In this document: positions 1 to 10,020 of the stretch, piece by piece
Layout: every line of letters begins with the position of its first letter
Position numbering within the stretch: the first letter of the stretch is position 1
Origin: Candidatus Hydrogenedentota bacterium
GTDB taxonomy: Bacteria > Hydrogenedentota > Hydrogenedentia > Hydrogenedentales > SLHB01
Assembly (NCBI GenBank): GCA_029552745.1
Contig: JAKPDK010000169.1
Coordinates: forward strand, 1-64,000
DNA length: 64,000 nt
Reading direction: 5' to 3'
The notes under the pieces: generated by a model
What the model was told of the DNA's origin: nothing
What the model saw: the letters and a program-made list of their open reading frames with translations, nothing else
Databases searched by the model: none
Made by a program: the position numbers and the translations under genes

Positions 1-169
1 CACCTGTGTTGCGTTTGGGGTGCAGCCCTTTTCACCTCTATGTGGTAGGATAAACGGAAGGCGGTGACCAGCCTACGATTGGCCTGCGGCTCAGACGGAA
101 ATAAACACTCTGCCCTCGCAGATTTGTTGAGTCTGTCAAACTACTGCAAGTCATTTCAAGGAGAAAACA

Positions 170-628
170 ATGGCCTTGAAAAAACAAAGAGAATGTTCTC
201 AAGGAATCTCTACCAAAGCTGAGCCATGTCCCAATTGCGGGGCGGTGCTCAAAAGCTGTCTCATGATCCTTGTGGGGCTTTTTCTGATTTTGCTCTTAAT
301 TGGCGTAATCGGTTCGCTGACGGGTAAGGATTCAACAACGCCCTCTTCTAAACCTGAAGCAGGATTCAAAATACCAAGTAGTGGCAAACAGTTAGTGACG
401 TTCGACGAATACAAACGAATACAAAACGGTATGTCATATAGAGAAGTAGTTTCAATCATCGGCGCTGAAGGTGAAGAGATATCTCGAAATAAGATAGATG
501 GTGTTCCTGGTGTTATGGAATCCATAGAAACCGTGATGTACCAATGGGTGAATAGCAATGGCAGTAACATGAATGCGATGTTCCAGAACGACAGGTTGAT
601 CCAAAAGGCACAATTTGGATTACAATAG
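170..628 (+). CDS. Membrane-anchored protein with degenerate zinc ribbon and DUF3862-like tail
   Basis: The 152-residue protein starts with a zinc-ribbon-like segment in which the first knuckle is damaged (QREC where CxxC is usual) while the second, CPNC, is intact. One membrane helix follows at about residues 29-48. The C-terminal part, with an ITFDEY-like start and the GMSYREVVSIIG motif, resembles DUF3862/SmpA-type small beta domains found on exported proteins. The start is supported by AAGGAG eight bases upstream of the ATG. The domain assignment is by eye; the cellular role is unknown. It stands alone, with the next gene convergent. Confidence 0.6.
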   Translation: MALKKQRECSQGISTKAEPCPNCGAVLKSCLMILVGLFLILLLIGVIGSLTGKDSTTPSSKPEAGFKIPSSGKQLVTFDEYKRIQNGMSYREVVSIIGAEGEEISRNKIDGVPGVMESIETVMYQWVNSNGSNMNAMFQNDRLIQKAQFGLQ

Positions 629-803
629 AAAAAATGACCAACCAATCGTCGGAGCTCCCCCTCGGTTCTCTTGGGTATATGTGCTCAGTCTCTTCCCCGG
701 TCTTCACTCTTACGTTTTCGGTTGCTTCGTGAGTTTTACTCTTCGCCTATTCAGCCAGAACTTTACCACCGCCTCGGGGCACACCGTCCGACCTTAAAAA
801 ATC

Positions 804-2609
804 CTAGCGTTCGATGATGAATTCATCGCGAACGGCACCGGACATGTCACAGGCTTTGTAAGACACCCGTGAGTCGTCAACTTGGATGACTTGGTAGGTC
901 GCGTCGCCGACGAATGCCGCAGCGGCATGTGGCGGCAGTTCAAACGGCCTGGTGCGTCCCGGTATTGCAACGGAGGTGACATAGGTAGTCCCTTCCCGTG
1001 GTGACGACATAACCTTGCCACCTTTCAAGGGGTGCGTGCGGACATAATCGTGGACATGCCCGGTCAAGACCATCGTCACATGATACGCGTCGAACTGAGC
1101 CCCCCACTGCGCCCGGATGTCGGCATAGTCTTCGTCAAAGTCGGGTTCCAGACAGTATGGTGGGAAATGGAAAATGACGAACTTCCAGGGTTCTTGGGAG
1201 CTCGCCAGCCGGTTTTTTAGCCACTCCGTTTGCGCCGAAACATCCGCGGTTGCGTCGAGTACCACAAACAGGGCGTTGCTGTATCGAAAACTGTAGGCAC
1301 GCTCCGGCTCCAAACTGGGAGGACCGTTTCTGGGCAAGGTGAAGAGCTGTAGATACATGGAACAACCCAGACCGTCTTGATTGTCGTGATTGCCTATCGC
1401 TGGCACTATCGGGCGCTGTCTGAAAACATCTGTAGAATAGGCAAAGAGACAGTCCCAATCGTCCCGGTACAGTCCGGTGCTAACGAGGTCGCCCGAGATG
1501 GTGTAGAACGCCGTTTCAGGGTGGCGTTCAAAAGCGGCATGAAGCAATTTCCCCCAGTCCGGCGAACGGTGAGTATCGCTGAAATAGACAAACGTGAAGG
1601 GCTTGGGCGCCGCAGGCGCAGTTCGGAACGTTGCCTTTTCACTCCAAACGCCTGCGGTCTCACTCCCCACTTGGTAATCGTATTCGGTGTCAGGTTCCAG
1701 CCCCAACAGCGTGGCAGAAAACCAGTGCATATATCGGTCATTTAAGAGTTGTCGGTCTTCCATTACGATATATTCAGCCCGAGCCATCTGCCAGGGGAGC
1801 TCCGTTTGCCCTTGGTCTATGACGCTTTTTCGGTAACGAACCACACCGTCTTTGACCTCTGTGTTCGTGCGCCATTGGATGGACTGACTGACAGCGGGGT
1901 CGTCCGACCAGGTTAGAAGTACCGAGTCCGGCTGTTTCGAAGAAGGAAAAGGCGTTTTTCGGAAGGCTTCGACCAGGTGAGCTTCCCGCGCACGACCTCG
2001 TATGGTGGTCAACAGTTTGTTGCCGCGAAGAGGCTCGGGCACGTCTTTCAAAACCAAGTCATCCCAATCGTGATACGTCATGGCGCCGGGCGCCAAATCA
2101 ACAATAGAGAATTGGGATGGGACAAGGTTCGTTATTTCTGGGATCGTTCCATTTTCCACAGGCCCAACGGCAACAAGGTAATGAGGACGGTGCTTATCAA
2201 AACCATTTATCCCCAGACCTACATGACCTGCGGGCATGCGCTTCTGCCAGACTTCATAAATCCATCCCTCCATGTTGGTCACAGTCATATTGGTCTTCTG
2301 AAAACCGGCTTCCGGTAGCCAAAACGGAATCTCCTTCTGCGCCGTGTCGCGCAGTATAGAAATCACCCCAGGCTTATCTATGTCGAACGTCCAGTACCGA
2401 GTCGCCAAGACATCGCGTTCTTTCGGCGTAAGAAAGTTCAAAATCGCGGTTTGATTCAATTTTTGGAGTTGTTCTTCGTTGTACGAAGCATACAGGCGGG
2501 TGACGATAGCCGAGACGGCTTCATCGACGGTTTCCTGTGCGGAAACAAACCCGCTTGCAATTACAAGAACAACAACCAACAGAGCTGAGAGTCTTCTAGA
2601 AACTTTCAT
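804..2609 (-). CDS. Secreted purple-acid-phosphatase-like metallophosphoesterase
   Basis: The 601-residue protein has an N-terminal signal peptide cleaved near VSAQ. An uncharacterised region of about 200 residues follows, then an Fn3-like domain as in purple acid phosphatases, then a calcineurin-like phosphoesterase domain. The metal-binding motifs are visible in order: SDTH, GDLV, GNHDNQDG, a FHFPP histidine and GHVHDYVRTH. It probably hydrolyses phosphomonoesters in the periplasm or outside the cell; the substrate cannot be read. I chose the ATG at 2609 because GAGGAG lies just upstream. An in-frame TTG at 2627 lies across that site and is unlikely. Confidence 0.8.
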   Translation of the reverse strand: MKVSRRLSALLVVVLVIASGFVSAQETVDEAVSAIVTRLYASYNEEQLQKLNQTAILNFLTPKERDVLATRYWTFDIDKPGVISILRDTAQKEIPFWLPEAGFQKTNMTVTNMEGWIYEVWQKRMPAGHVGLGINGFDKHRPHYLVAVGPVENGTIPEITNLVPSQFSIVDLAPGAMTYHDWDDLVLKDVPEPLRGNKLLTTIRGRAREAHLVEAFRKTPFPSSKQPDSVLLTWSDDPAVSQSIQWRTNTEVKDGVVRYRKSVIDQGQTELPWQMARAEYIVMEDRQLLNDRYMHWFSATLLGLEPDTEYDYQVGSETAGVWSEKATFRTAPAAPKPFTFVYFSDTHRSPDWGKLLHAAFERHPETAFYTISGDLVSTGLYRDDWDCLFAYSTDVFRQRPIVPAIGNHDNQDGLGCSMYLQLFTLPRNGPPSLEPERAYSFRYSNALFVVLDATADVSAQTEWLKNRLASSQEPWKFVIFHFPPYCLEPDFDEDYADIRAQWGAQFDAYHVTMVLTGHVHDYVRTHPLKGGKVMSSPREGTTYVTSVAIPGRTRPFELPPHAAAAFVGDATYQVIQVDDSRVSYKACDMSGAVRDEFIIER

Positions 2610-2642
2610 AGGGGTTATTCTCCTCAATGCAAGTGGATAACC

Positions 2643-3701
2643 TTAGGAGGTCATTTCGTGCCATAGGTCTAACATGGCGGCGCATTCCTCGCGTGTCTCG
2701 GGAACCACACCGGGACGGATAATGCACCGCGCACCCGTTGCCTTAACAATTTGTGACAGCCTTTTAACGTAAGAGCGCCATGTCTCACCGGGGTGAGCTG
2801 CAATGCCGCTGTAGAGTACGGTACCTGTCGCTGCACACTGTTCCATGAGCCAGTGTGGATCATACACGTCAGGCTGAACATCGATAGCTCGCACCACACC
2901 GCATTGACAAAGTTGCATGAAGAGGTTTTCGTGTCTACCGCAAAAATGAGCGAATCCACCGCCAAACTGCGCTAGGGCACGCTCCACGTAGGGAATAACC
3001 CACGTCGCAATACTTTCGGGAGACAACAGAATTGCGGTGTCTTCACTCACGCGCGCTCCACCATGAGGGAAGTAAACCCCTTGAGGTGTGCCGTGACCAT
3101 GGATCATGTGGTTCAGCGGTTCGTTTAAAAAAGACTTCACGTATTTTGTGGCGCGCACGTACAGGTCCAACGAGCTTTCCAGGAGTTCTTTGGCCCAAGG
3201 CTGCCGTGATTCTTCCAAGATATCAGTAAACAGATCATGTCCGTAGAGCAGATGGGCAATATCAAAGACACCCTGCGTATCAGCCAAATAGGCGGCGATT
3301 TCGGTCTCACCGCTTTTAAGGTAGCATTCATATACTTCGCATGCTCGCCGCATCATGGACGTTTTGGCAATATCTATTTCGGGGATACGGCGGATACATG
3401 ACTCCTCGAGGGGATCACCTGGCCAAGGCATTTGATCTCCCTGCAATGAAAACTCCAGACCCGCCAGAGCGGGCACAAAGACCACTCCGTAATTGGCGCG
3501 AATCGTCGGGATACCGTCAGTAGGCCAGTCGATTACCATGCGGGCGCGGTCACGCTGTGCCTGCCACATCAAAGACGGATTCTCCACCTGAAGTCGGTAA
3601 GGCGGCAGCCCATCCGGCTCCGGCGCAGGGATCAAAAGAAGACAGGGTCCCTCCCCGAGCCAAAAAGATTCATGAAGCTTCATTTTCTCTTGTTTTGTCA
3701 T
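2643..3701 (-). CDS. Uroporphyrinogen decarboxylase-family (URO-D) protein
   Basis: The 352-residue protein has the overall length and C-terminal pattern of the URO-D/MtaA/CmuA superfamily of TIM barrels, including a CGRHENLFMQL-like strand and a conserved IRPGVVPET segment near the end. True HemE proteins carry an N-terminal arginine motif that I do not see here, so a haem-pathway role is unlikely. Methyltransferase-type members act on corrinoid or thiol substrates, but no specific substrate can be inferred. The gene sits between a phosphatase and a DegT aminotransferase on the same strand, with short gaps, and may share a transcript. Confidence 0.65.
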   Translation of the reverse strand: MTKQEKMKLHESFWLGEGPCLLLIPAPEPDGLPPYRLQVENPSLMWQAQRDRARMVIDWPTDGIPTIRANYGVVFVPALAGLEFSLQGDQMPWPGDPLEESCIRRIPEIDIAKTSMMRRACEVYECYLKSGETEIAAYLADTQGVFDIAHLLYGHDLFTDILEESRQPWAKELLESSLDLYVRATKYVKSFLNEPLNHMIHGHGTPQGVYFPHGGARVSEDTAILLSPESIATWVIPYVERALAQFGGGFAHFCGRHENLFMQLCQCGVVRAIDVQPDVYDPHWLMEQCAATGTVLYSGIAAHPGETWRSYVKRLSQIVKATGARCIIRPGVVPETREECAAMLDLWHEMTS

Positions 3702-3794
3702 GGCACCTTCTCCTACCTCACCCGGGGCGTTTCAAGACTTCCATTCTATGCGTGAATCGAATCCACCCCAGTCGGCAACCCCTCCAAAACATAC

Positions 3795-5057
3795 TCACAG
3801 CAGAGCGCGTGCCACTTTGTGCACAGCGCGAATCATCCAATCTATGTGTTGGTCCTCGAAACGATGAGAAAGCGTGAACACGACCACTCTGCCCAGCAAA
3901 TCTAATGTTCTGGGACACATGTCGGGACTGTAGACGCGTGTTGGATCGTGTTTGGGCGATGTCCAGGGCCAGCCACTTGCATCGGCGGAATACTTGCCCA
4001 TCACATATTCCCAATAGCAGTAGATATGTCGGTCAGGGATTCCTTTGTCGTAGACACTAGCGGCGGGGACACCCTCAGCACGCAGCGCTTCGGCAAACTT
4101 CTTGGCCATTTCACTCGTGGGCAGGAAAAATCCTGCGCTTATGCCGAGATCTCCTTCCTCACAAGGCGAACGATGTAGGGTAATACCAGGAACATCTTTT
4201 ATGCCTTCCACCAGGCGGCGCTTCAGTCGGCGCGTTTTTTGAAGGATACCAGCCATACGGTCGAACTGGACGCAGCCCAGCGCGCCTTCCATTTCATTCA
4301 TGCGGAAATTCTCGCCGGCAAACGGAGTAATCGTCGTGTCTTGGGGTTTCCAAAAACACATCGCCGAGTCATGTCGAACCGCCGCTCGCTCGTATACTGT
4401 ACGGTCCCGGGTGACTACCATCCCGCCCTCTCCTGCCGTGATGACTTTGAATTGCTGCAAGCTGAAACAGCCGACATGACCTATCGAACCCAGCGGGGTA
4501 CCTCGATATAGTCCGCCACATGCTTGAGCACAGTCTTCAATTACAAGGAGATGGTGGCGCTGCGCAATTTCCATAATCTCGTCCATCTTGCAGGGGATTC
4601 CCCGCATGTGAACCGGCATGATGGCTTTGGTGCGCGGGGTAATTTTTCTTTCCACGTCAGCGGGGTCCAGAGTCAGACTGTCGTCGATTTCAGCAATAAC
4701 AGGAGCGCCGCCACAGATAAGAATCGCGGACGCTGAAGCAATGTAGGTCAGGCCCGGTACAATTACCTCGTCACCTTCCCCCACACCGATGCCCACTAAC
4801 CCACAAATCAGTGCCGCAGTACCGCCGCCTACCGCCAAGGCATAATCGCACCCAGTAAAAGCTCGGAATTTGGCTTCCAACGCGGCGCATCGCGAGGTAT
4901 CCCCTGCGGAAAAACGGAAAAGACACTTACTGCGAAGCACTTCCGTCACCGCGGCGATTTCTTCTTCACCGATGTCACCCGGACCAAGCGCCGTGCTTGG
5001 GAATGGTTCTGTTGTAACGGGTGTACCGCCATCTATCGCGAGTTTCTCTGCTGTCAT
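3795..5057 (-). CDS. DegT/DnrJ/EryC1/StrS-family aminotransferase
   Basis: This is a 420-residue PLP-dependent enzyme of the sugar aminotransferase or dehydratase type. The PLP lysine is Lys204 in the QQFKVITAGEGGM motif, and the cofactor-contacting VIEDCAQACGG segment precedes it. VGGGTAAL near residues 77-84 matches the phosphate-binding start of the fold. The family usually transfers an amino group to a nucleotide-activated keto-sugar or acts on aminohydroxybenzoate-type substrates. There is no sugar-nucleotide operon beside it, so the substrate stays open. The ATG start gives the usual family length. Confidence 0.85.
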   Translation of the reverse strand: MTAEKLAIDGGTPVTTEPFPSTALGPGDIGEEEIAAVTEVLRSKCLFRFSAGDTSRCAALEAKFRAFTGCDYALAVGGGTAALICGLVGIGVGEGDEVIVPGLTYIASASAILICGGAPVIAEIDDSLTLDPADVERKITPRTKAIMPVHMRGIPCKMDEIMEIAQRHHLLVIEDCAQACGGLYRGTPLGSIGHVGCFSLQQFKVITAGEGGMVVTRDRTVYERAAVRHDSAMCFWKPQDTTITPFAGENFRMNEMEGALGCVQFDRMAGILQKTRRLKRRLVEGIKDVPGITLHRSPCEEGDLGISAGFFLPTSEMAKKFAEALRAEGVPAASVYDKGIPDRHIYCYWEYVMGKYSADASGWPWTSPKHDPTRVYSPDMCPRTLDLLGRVVVFTLSHRFEDQHIDWMIRAVHKVARALL

Positions 5058-5300
5058 TCCCTGCCTCCAAACTTATTTGGATAGAAGCCTTCCAAAAAAA
5101 GCGACTTTCGCCTTCTGAGATCACACATGAGGAATCTTTAGACTAACCTTTTTCTGCTCGCACGGCAACCTGCATCTTGTGAGACGGTTTTGGATCACCG
5201 AACCTTCTTCTTTCGAAATGCATCCGATAGTGTATCAACAGTCAAACTCGATATACTTTAGAATAACCAGAAAAATCTTTGGTGAGGTTCCAAAAACGAA

Positions 5301-7352
5301 GTGAAGTTGCAGATGGTCTTCGTAGCAACGGCGGCAAGTCTCATCCTATGGGTAATAACGAACGTGGGTCCGTGTGAGGAGAAAAAATTAGAACTTGTAG
5401 GTTTGACCGTCACCCCTCACGTCCGGGCGGACATCATGCAGTACAGAAAAGAAACGGAACCTGCGGAAGGCGCAAGGGTTCAACTTTTTTTCAAAAACAT
5501 CTCCCAAGAGAACGACGTCTTAACGTGGGATAGTAGACTTCGTGTCTTGTTTAACGGCTTGTCTCCAGATGTATTGCTTACAGAACGAACTTGGGCGTGG
5601 CACGACCTGCCCTCCGCCACGCCGGAGGAATCCTTCACTCTTCCCAAAGATTCCCTTGTGGTTTGGTCTTTTAACGGCAGGCGTCTGCCTTTTGGTGTTG
5701 GGGGCGAAATACAACTGGACGTGGGCGCCACGGAAGAACCATGGTTTTCAAATAGACTGATCTTGTCCCAGCCTGCTCTATGGATTTCCTCCATCACATT
5801 CTTTGCGCGGGAAGATGTTCTGTACCCCGACCTCATCGCAGTACATATCGCTAACAATGGAGACGACGATGTTTTTACCGTTGGGGCACGTCTGTGGTTG
5901 CCGACAGATCCCAACACGCCGCGCATCTTGTCGCGCCAGTTAGCCATGGAACGCATCGAAGGGTTCAACGGATGGAAGAACATACCCAAAAAAGATCGCG
6001 GCGGGTTTATTGCTGTGACCCCGCCCTTGCCGCTGACGTATGCCGCGGTGGAGGTTCTGGTCGAACATCAAGACAAACACGCCGAGTCGCTCTGGACATT
6101 TTTGCGGATTAAACCCGAACGGTTTGATATTTCAGGAGGTTGGGTTAACGACGCGAAAAATTCGATTACAAAGGAACCCTTTCTCAAAACACTCAAGAGA
6201 CTGCACGTCAACACGGCGCACATCGCAGAAACACCCGGATATTCCGATTCCCCCCTCTACGAAAAATATCCGTTAAAATACTTCAACAAGCTGACACCCT
6301 TCCACATTTATGATGCCGATGCCCAGCTACCCCGCATCCATGCCGTGGAGTTCTTGGGCGAACCTCAATATGGCGGAGGTCGTCCGGTTCCGCCTCAAGA
6401 AGTTTGGAGAGAACTCTATCCTTATACCAAGACCCGATTGCCCACCACGGTTACGAACAGCGAGGAACGCGTTTGGCGGGATTATGCGGGACTTAGTGAT
6501 TTTCCACACTACGATGCGTATCGGGTGTCCGCGCCCTCTGCCGATGCATGGCGGAAATACGATCGGTGGGGCGACCAACGTATCGGTTGGGGGGCTCCGC
6601 TGGAAACCATTGGGGACATGTGCCGCTCTCTGCGGGAAATGAACCGTCCCATGCCCTGTGCTATTTGGTCGCAAGGTCCTCACGAAGGTTGGGATGTTTA
6701 CGACAAACGCCGGAGAACCTCACCGACCACGGACGAAATTCGCTTACAAGCGTACCATGCATTGTCAACACGCATCACCTCTCTGTATTGGTTTAACCTG
6801 AGCCTGAGATCGTTAGTGAAGTGGCGCGACACACTGGGCGAACTGGGACGAATCGGCAGGGAAATCCGCATGTTGGACGAATTCATGCTTGAAGGAGACG
6901 CGTACGCTCACAGCCGGCTCCGCCGTCCAGACGGGGCTTTCGATTGGGACACGGCATCCGTATGTGGTCCCCGTGCCGCGTTATTATTTGCACTCGATCT
7001 CGACTATGTCCCGGACCCTTACGAACGAGTGTTTCGTTTTGGACCACCTAGGCCGGCGTCTTGGCGATTTGCATTACCTGCCTACCTCTCGGAGATTCAA
7101 GACGTTTTTCGCGTCGATGCCAATGGTACCTACGATGTGCCGTATTCGTTTGAAAACGGGCTAATCACGATCCAGGACACTATCAATAAAGTAGGTATCT
7201 ATCTTGCTGCAGCCCGTCCCGGCACGCGGGAATATATCGAAGAGAAACGCAAACGACTCATCGAAGAAGAACAAAGCCTGGAATTTGACCCAGCCAATAA
7301 CGATGAACATTTTGCACAATTGTTATCTCTCGTAAAAGATCGAGAAAGATAA
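5301..7352 (+). CDS. Secreted protein of unknown function (683 aa)
   Basis: A signal peptide or membrane anchor covers residues 5-20. The first half (about 30-270) looks like beta-rich repeats, with alternating polar and hydrophobic strands and WTFLRIKPERF closing the region. The second half contains motifs suggesting a TIM-barrel-like fold (ISGGWVNDAKN, DFPHYDAYRVSAPSADAW, CAIWSQGPHEGWDVYDKR, SLYWFNLSL), the kind of layout seen in glycan-active or glycosidase-like secreted proteins. I do not recognise the family. The start is a GTG with GGTGAGG 13 bases upstream; an ATG four codons later is also possible. Confidence 0.6.
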   Translation: MKLQMVFVATAASLILWVITNVGPCEEKKLELVGLTVTPHVRADIMQYRKETEPAEGARVQLFFKNISQENDVLTWDSRLRVLFNGLSPDVLLTERTWAWHDLPSATPEESFTLPKDSLVVWSFNGRRLPFGVGGEIQLDVGATEEPWFSNRLILSQPALWISSITFFAREDVLYPDLIAVHIANNGDDDVFTVGARLWLPTDPNTPRILSRQLAMERIEGFNGWKNIPKKDRGGFIAVTPPLPLTYAAVEVLVEHQDKHAESLWTFLRIKPERFDISGGWVNDAKNSITKEPFLKTLKRLHVNTAHIAETPGYSDSPLYEKYPLKYFNKLTPFHIYDADAQLPRIHAVEFLGEPQYGGGRPVPPQEVWRELYPYTKTRLPTTVTNSEERVWRDYAGLSDFPHYDAYRVSAPSADAWRKYDRWGDQRIGWGAPLETIGDMCRSLREMNRPMPCAIWSQGPHEGWDVYDKRRRTSPTTDEIRLQAYHALSTRITSLYWFNLSLRSLVKWRDTLGELGRIGREIRMLDEFMLEGDAYAHSRLRRPDGAFDWDTASVCGPRAALLFALDLDYVPDPYERVFRFGPPRPASWRFALPAYLSEIQDVFRVDANGTYDVPYSFENGLITIQDTINKVGIYLAAARPGTREYIEEKRKRLIEEEQSLEFDPANNDEHFAQLLSLVKDRER

Positions 7353-7475
7353 GAAAAGACGAAGTCTAAGAGTCCTGGGCATCATGTTCTGCTATAAATG
7401 ACAACCTGCAGTCATGTTGGGTTGCGAGTAGATGTTCGTTTATACTCAAGCCATATCTAAAGAAAGGATGTTGAT

Positions 7476-8603
7476 ATGTCTTTGGAGCCTGTTTCACGGC
7501 GTGCTTTCTTAAAATACAGCGTTCTATTGAGTAGCGGATTTATCCACGCCAAGAGATATTCTCAGAATGAGAGGATTGGAGTTGCCGTAATAGGGTGCGG
7601 CAATCGCGGGATGGAACTGATACGCGCGCTTTCCCGCCTGCGGGATGCCCGGATTGAGGCAGTATGCGATCTCTCCGAAGAACGATGCCAACAGGCAAGA
7701 AATCTTTCCGGTGGTATAACCTACTCGGATTGGAAGCCCGTCATCGAGAAAAAGAGCATTGACGCGGTGGTAATAGCCGCACCGGATGCGCTCCGCCCGA
7801 CCATCGCAATAGCTGCTTTAAGAGAAGGTAAAGACGTTTTTTACGTGCCGCCTATGGCATTGACTCCGGATGACGCCCGTGTTTTAAGAGATGAAGTCAT
7901 CCACCACCAACGGGTATTCCAGATGGGCATCCCTTTTGGAATCGATCCTGCTTGGCAGGAAGCTTGCCGGTTGATCGCCCAGGACTTGGCTGGAAAACTC
8001 ATTTGGGCACAATCAGGGGCACGTTCGCCCGTTATCATCACTTCCTCAGCACATAACGGCAAGGGAAACCGAAAAGTCACAAGCCAACAGGGAGAACTGG
8101 CTTGGCGACGCAATCCCCAATTTTCTCTGGGAGCGGCTGCTACCGAGCTGTACATGGACTTAGCGCCCCTGCTGGAACTAAGGCCAGACAATCCGGTTCG
8201 GGTCTGCGCCGCCGGAGGCTGTTTTGAACACACCGCAAAAGAAAACCCGGATTCTATGGTACTTACCTGTCAGTACGCTGATGGTTTCACCCTTGCGCTG
8301 ACAACCGCCTCCTATCAGCAGCCTTGTCCAACGCCCACGACAATACGGGGGGAGCACGCTGTACTTGAGTATTTCCGTGGCCACCTAACTGTGCGCGACG
8401 GGGTATCCTCAAAAAAGAAAGACCTTGTCACGCCTTCCGCCTATGTCGTTGAGGGAAACATATCCGCGATGACGTTTCTCTTGTCAGATTGGCTAAGAAA
8501 TATCCGAAGCCGCGAGAAATGTGTCTGGAACGAAGAAAAGGCGTTTAAAACACAAGAAGTATTATGCCGAGGACTGGCGCAAGTCAGAAAAACCCTCGTG
8601 TAA
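7476..8603 (+). CDS. Gfo/Idh/MocA-type oxidoreductase with TAT-like signal, EKP motif absent
   Basis: The 375-residue protein begins with a TAT-like signal (SRRAFLKYSVLL) followed by a Rossmann motif, VAVIGCGNRGMEL. The family normally has an EKP motif whose lysine is catalytic. At that position (residues 124-126) this protein reads VPP, so both the Glu and the Lys are gone. The rest of the fold, including a WRRNPQFSLGAAATELYMDLAPLLE segment of the usual kind, is preserved. It may bind NAD(P) and a sugar without normal dehydrogenase chemistry, or use another mechanism. The start has an AAAGAAAGG site upstream. Confidence 0.75.
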   Translation: MSLEPVSRRAFLKYSVLLSSGFIHAKRYSQNERIGVAVIGCGNRGMELIRALSRLRDARIEAVCDLSEERCQQARNLSGGITYSDWKPVIEKKSIDAVVIAAPDALRPTIAIAALREGKDVFYVPPMALTPDDARVLRDEVIHHQRVFQMGIPFGIDPAWQEACRLIAQDLAGKLIWAQSGARSPVIITSSAHNGKGNRKVTSQQGELAWRRNPQFSLGAAATELYMDLAPLLELRPDNPVRVCAAGGCFEHTAKENPDSMVLTCQYADGFTLALTTASYQQPCPTPTTIRGEHAVLEYFRGHLTVRDGVSSKKKDLVTPSAYVVEGNISAMTFLLSDWLRNIRSREKCVWNEEKAFKTQEVLCRGLAQVRKTLV

Positions 8604-8634
8604 CCATTTTGGCGAGCACGTCACACGAATCAAA

Positions 8635-9840
8635 CTATAATTGCGCTGGTATTTCCGAAACTCGTGGGGTGGGGGCAATTTCCTGTTTGTCCGTAGTGTG
8701 GAAAACTGCCACCGGTTTTTGAGTAGAGGCTTTGCGCCGCAAAGAAAATAGACTTCGCCACTGTTGCGCGCGGGCAAACTCCATTAACGGGTCAAATTGC
8801 CGAGCATCGATATGAGGGAAGGGTAAACTTCCATTTAATGCCCGCTCCGTGTTGGTACGATCGAATTGAGGTTCATCTACTAGGTAGGGGCTATAATTCT
8901 GCAGTCGAGAAGATAATATAGACTCCAGCGGCGTCAGTTTTCCCCGCAATTCTTCAACAAATTCGACCCGAATATTTGCCGGTTGGAGCAGCTGATTCGC
9001 CCACTCCAAAATCATTTGGTGAGTTACGGGGCACGGATTGGTCAAATGATAGACCTGGCCGGAGGGACCCTCTCGGTCAATAATCGTCCAGAGGGCTTTG
9101 GAAGTCCAATCTACGGGGATAAGGTTCTTCGTGCCATGCGGCACAGTAGCCATGCGGACTACCTCATTACCATTCGCGCGCCGAGATGCAATAATCTCAA
9201 CAAGATGCAACACATTGTAAAAATTCATGAATTGCGAAATTCGCCCGTCGGGCATTGCCCCTATGATGATGCTCGGGCGGAAAATACTGCCACGAACCCT
9301 GCCTTCATCCAGAGCCCGGCGCACCATTTTTTCCGATTCACACTTGCTCCGCTCGTAGGTGTTATTAAACTCTTGGTTGACATCTAATTCGGTTTCCAAC
9401 ACAACACCGCGACGCTTCCCAGCCACATAGGCGGTGCTGACGTGATAGAGCGGAATTTCTGTGTTGCGGAGAAACTCAAGAAGATGGACGACACCACCGA
9501 CATTGGTTGCCCAACATTCTGCATCCTGCAAGGGGTTGAAACTGGTGCATGCCGCACAATGAACGACCGCACTTATTTGCTCGCGAATAACGTCCAAAAC
9601 CTGTTTTGACAGACCCAGATTGGGTTGACTTGTGTCACCCAGTAGGATGTGAATCCTAGAAATGTCCGACACCGGGCGGTCAACATGACGCAGTACCGCC
9701 TTAATGCGCTCCAAGGCGGAGTCCCTGTCCGCGTCTCGCATAAGAACAAAGGTTTCATAACCACGAGCCAGGGCTTCTCCCAGAACCCAGCTGCCCATGA
9801 TTCCCGTGCTGCCCGTAAGCAACACCATACGATTAGTCAT
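8635..9840 (-). CDS. Extended SDR, thioester-reductase-like NAD(P)-binding protein
   Basis: This 401-residue protein starts with the TGxxGxxG motif (LLTGSTGIMGSWVLG). It then shows a VHCAAxTSF strand, a YHVSTAYVAG segment and the catalytic YxxxK (YERSK). The pattern fits the NAD_binding_4 / thioester reductase and fatty-acyl-CoA reductase branch of extended SDRs. Enzymes of this branch reduce acyl thioesters or act on lipid or polyketide intermediates; the substrate is not deducible. I use ATG at 9840 with AAAGGAA about eight bases upstream; a GTG at 9867 lies before that site. Confidence 0.75.
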   Translation of the reverse strand: MTNRMVLLTGSTGIMGSWVLGEALARGYETFVLMRDADRDSALERIKAVLRHVDRPVSDISRIHILLGDTSQPNLGLSKQVLDVIREQISAVVHCAACTSFNPLQDAECWATNVGGVVHLLEFLRNTEIPLYHVSTAYVAGKRRGVVLETELDVNQEFNNTYERSKCESEKMVRRALDEGRVRGSIFRPSIIIGAMPDGRISQFMNFYNVLHLVEIIASRRANGNEVVRMATVPHGTKNLIPVDWTSKALWTIIDREGPSGQVYHLTNPCPVTHQMILEWANQLLQPANIRVEFVEELRGKLTPLESILSSRLQNYSPYLVDEPQFDRTNTERALNGSLPFPHIDARQFDPLMEFARAQQWRSLFSLRRKASTQKPVAVFHTTDKQEIAPTPRVSEIPAQL

Positions 9841-10020
9841 ACTGTCGTTCCTTTTGCCTTGAGACACCTACCGTGTTGGAGACAATCGGGCAGGATGAGA
9901 ATAAACAAACACACCTCACCTTGCTGTAGGCTTCCTGCATACTTATAGAGAATACCTTTACATCATTACAACGTTACAGGAAACCCTATTTTGCCAACCC
10001 GACAAAGAAAATTCAAATTC

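Noticed and set aside
615-797. A 60-codon forward frame after the first gene
   Set aside because: It has no domain, no clear ribosome-binding site and overlaps the end of the zinc-ribbon gene.
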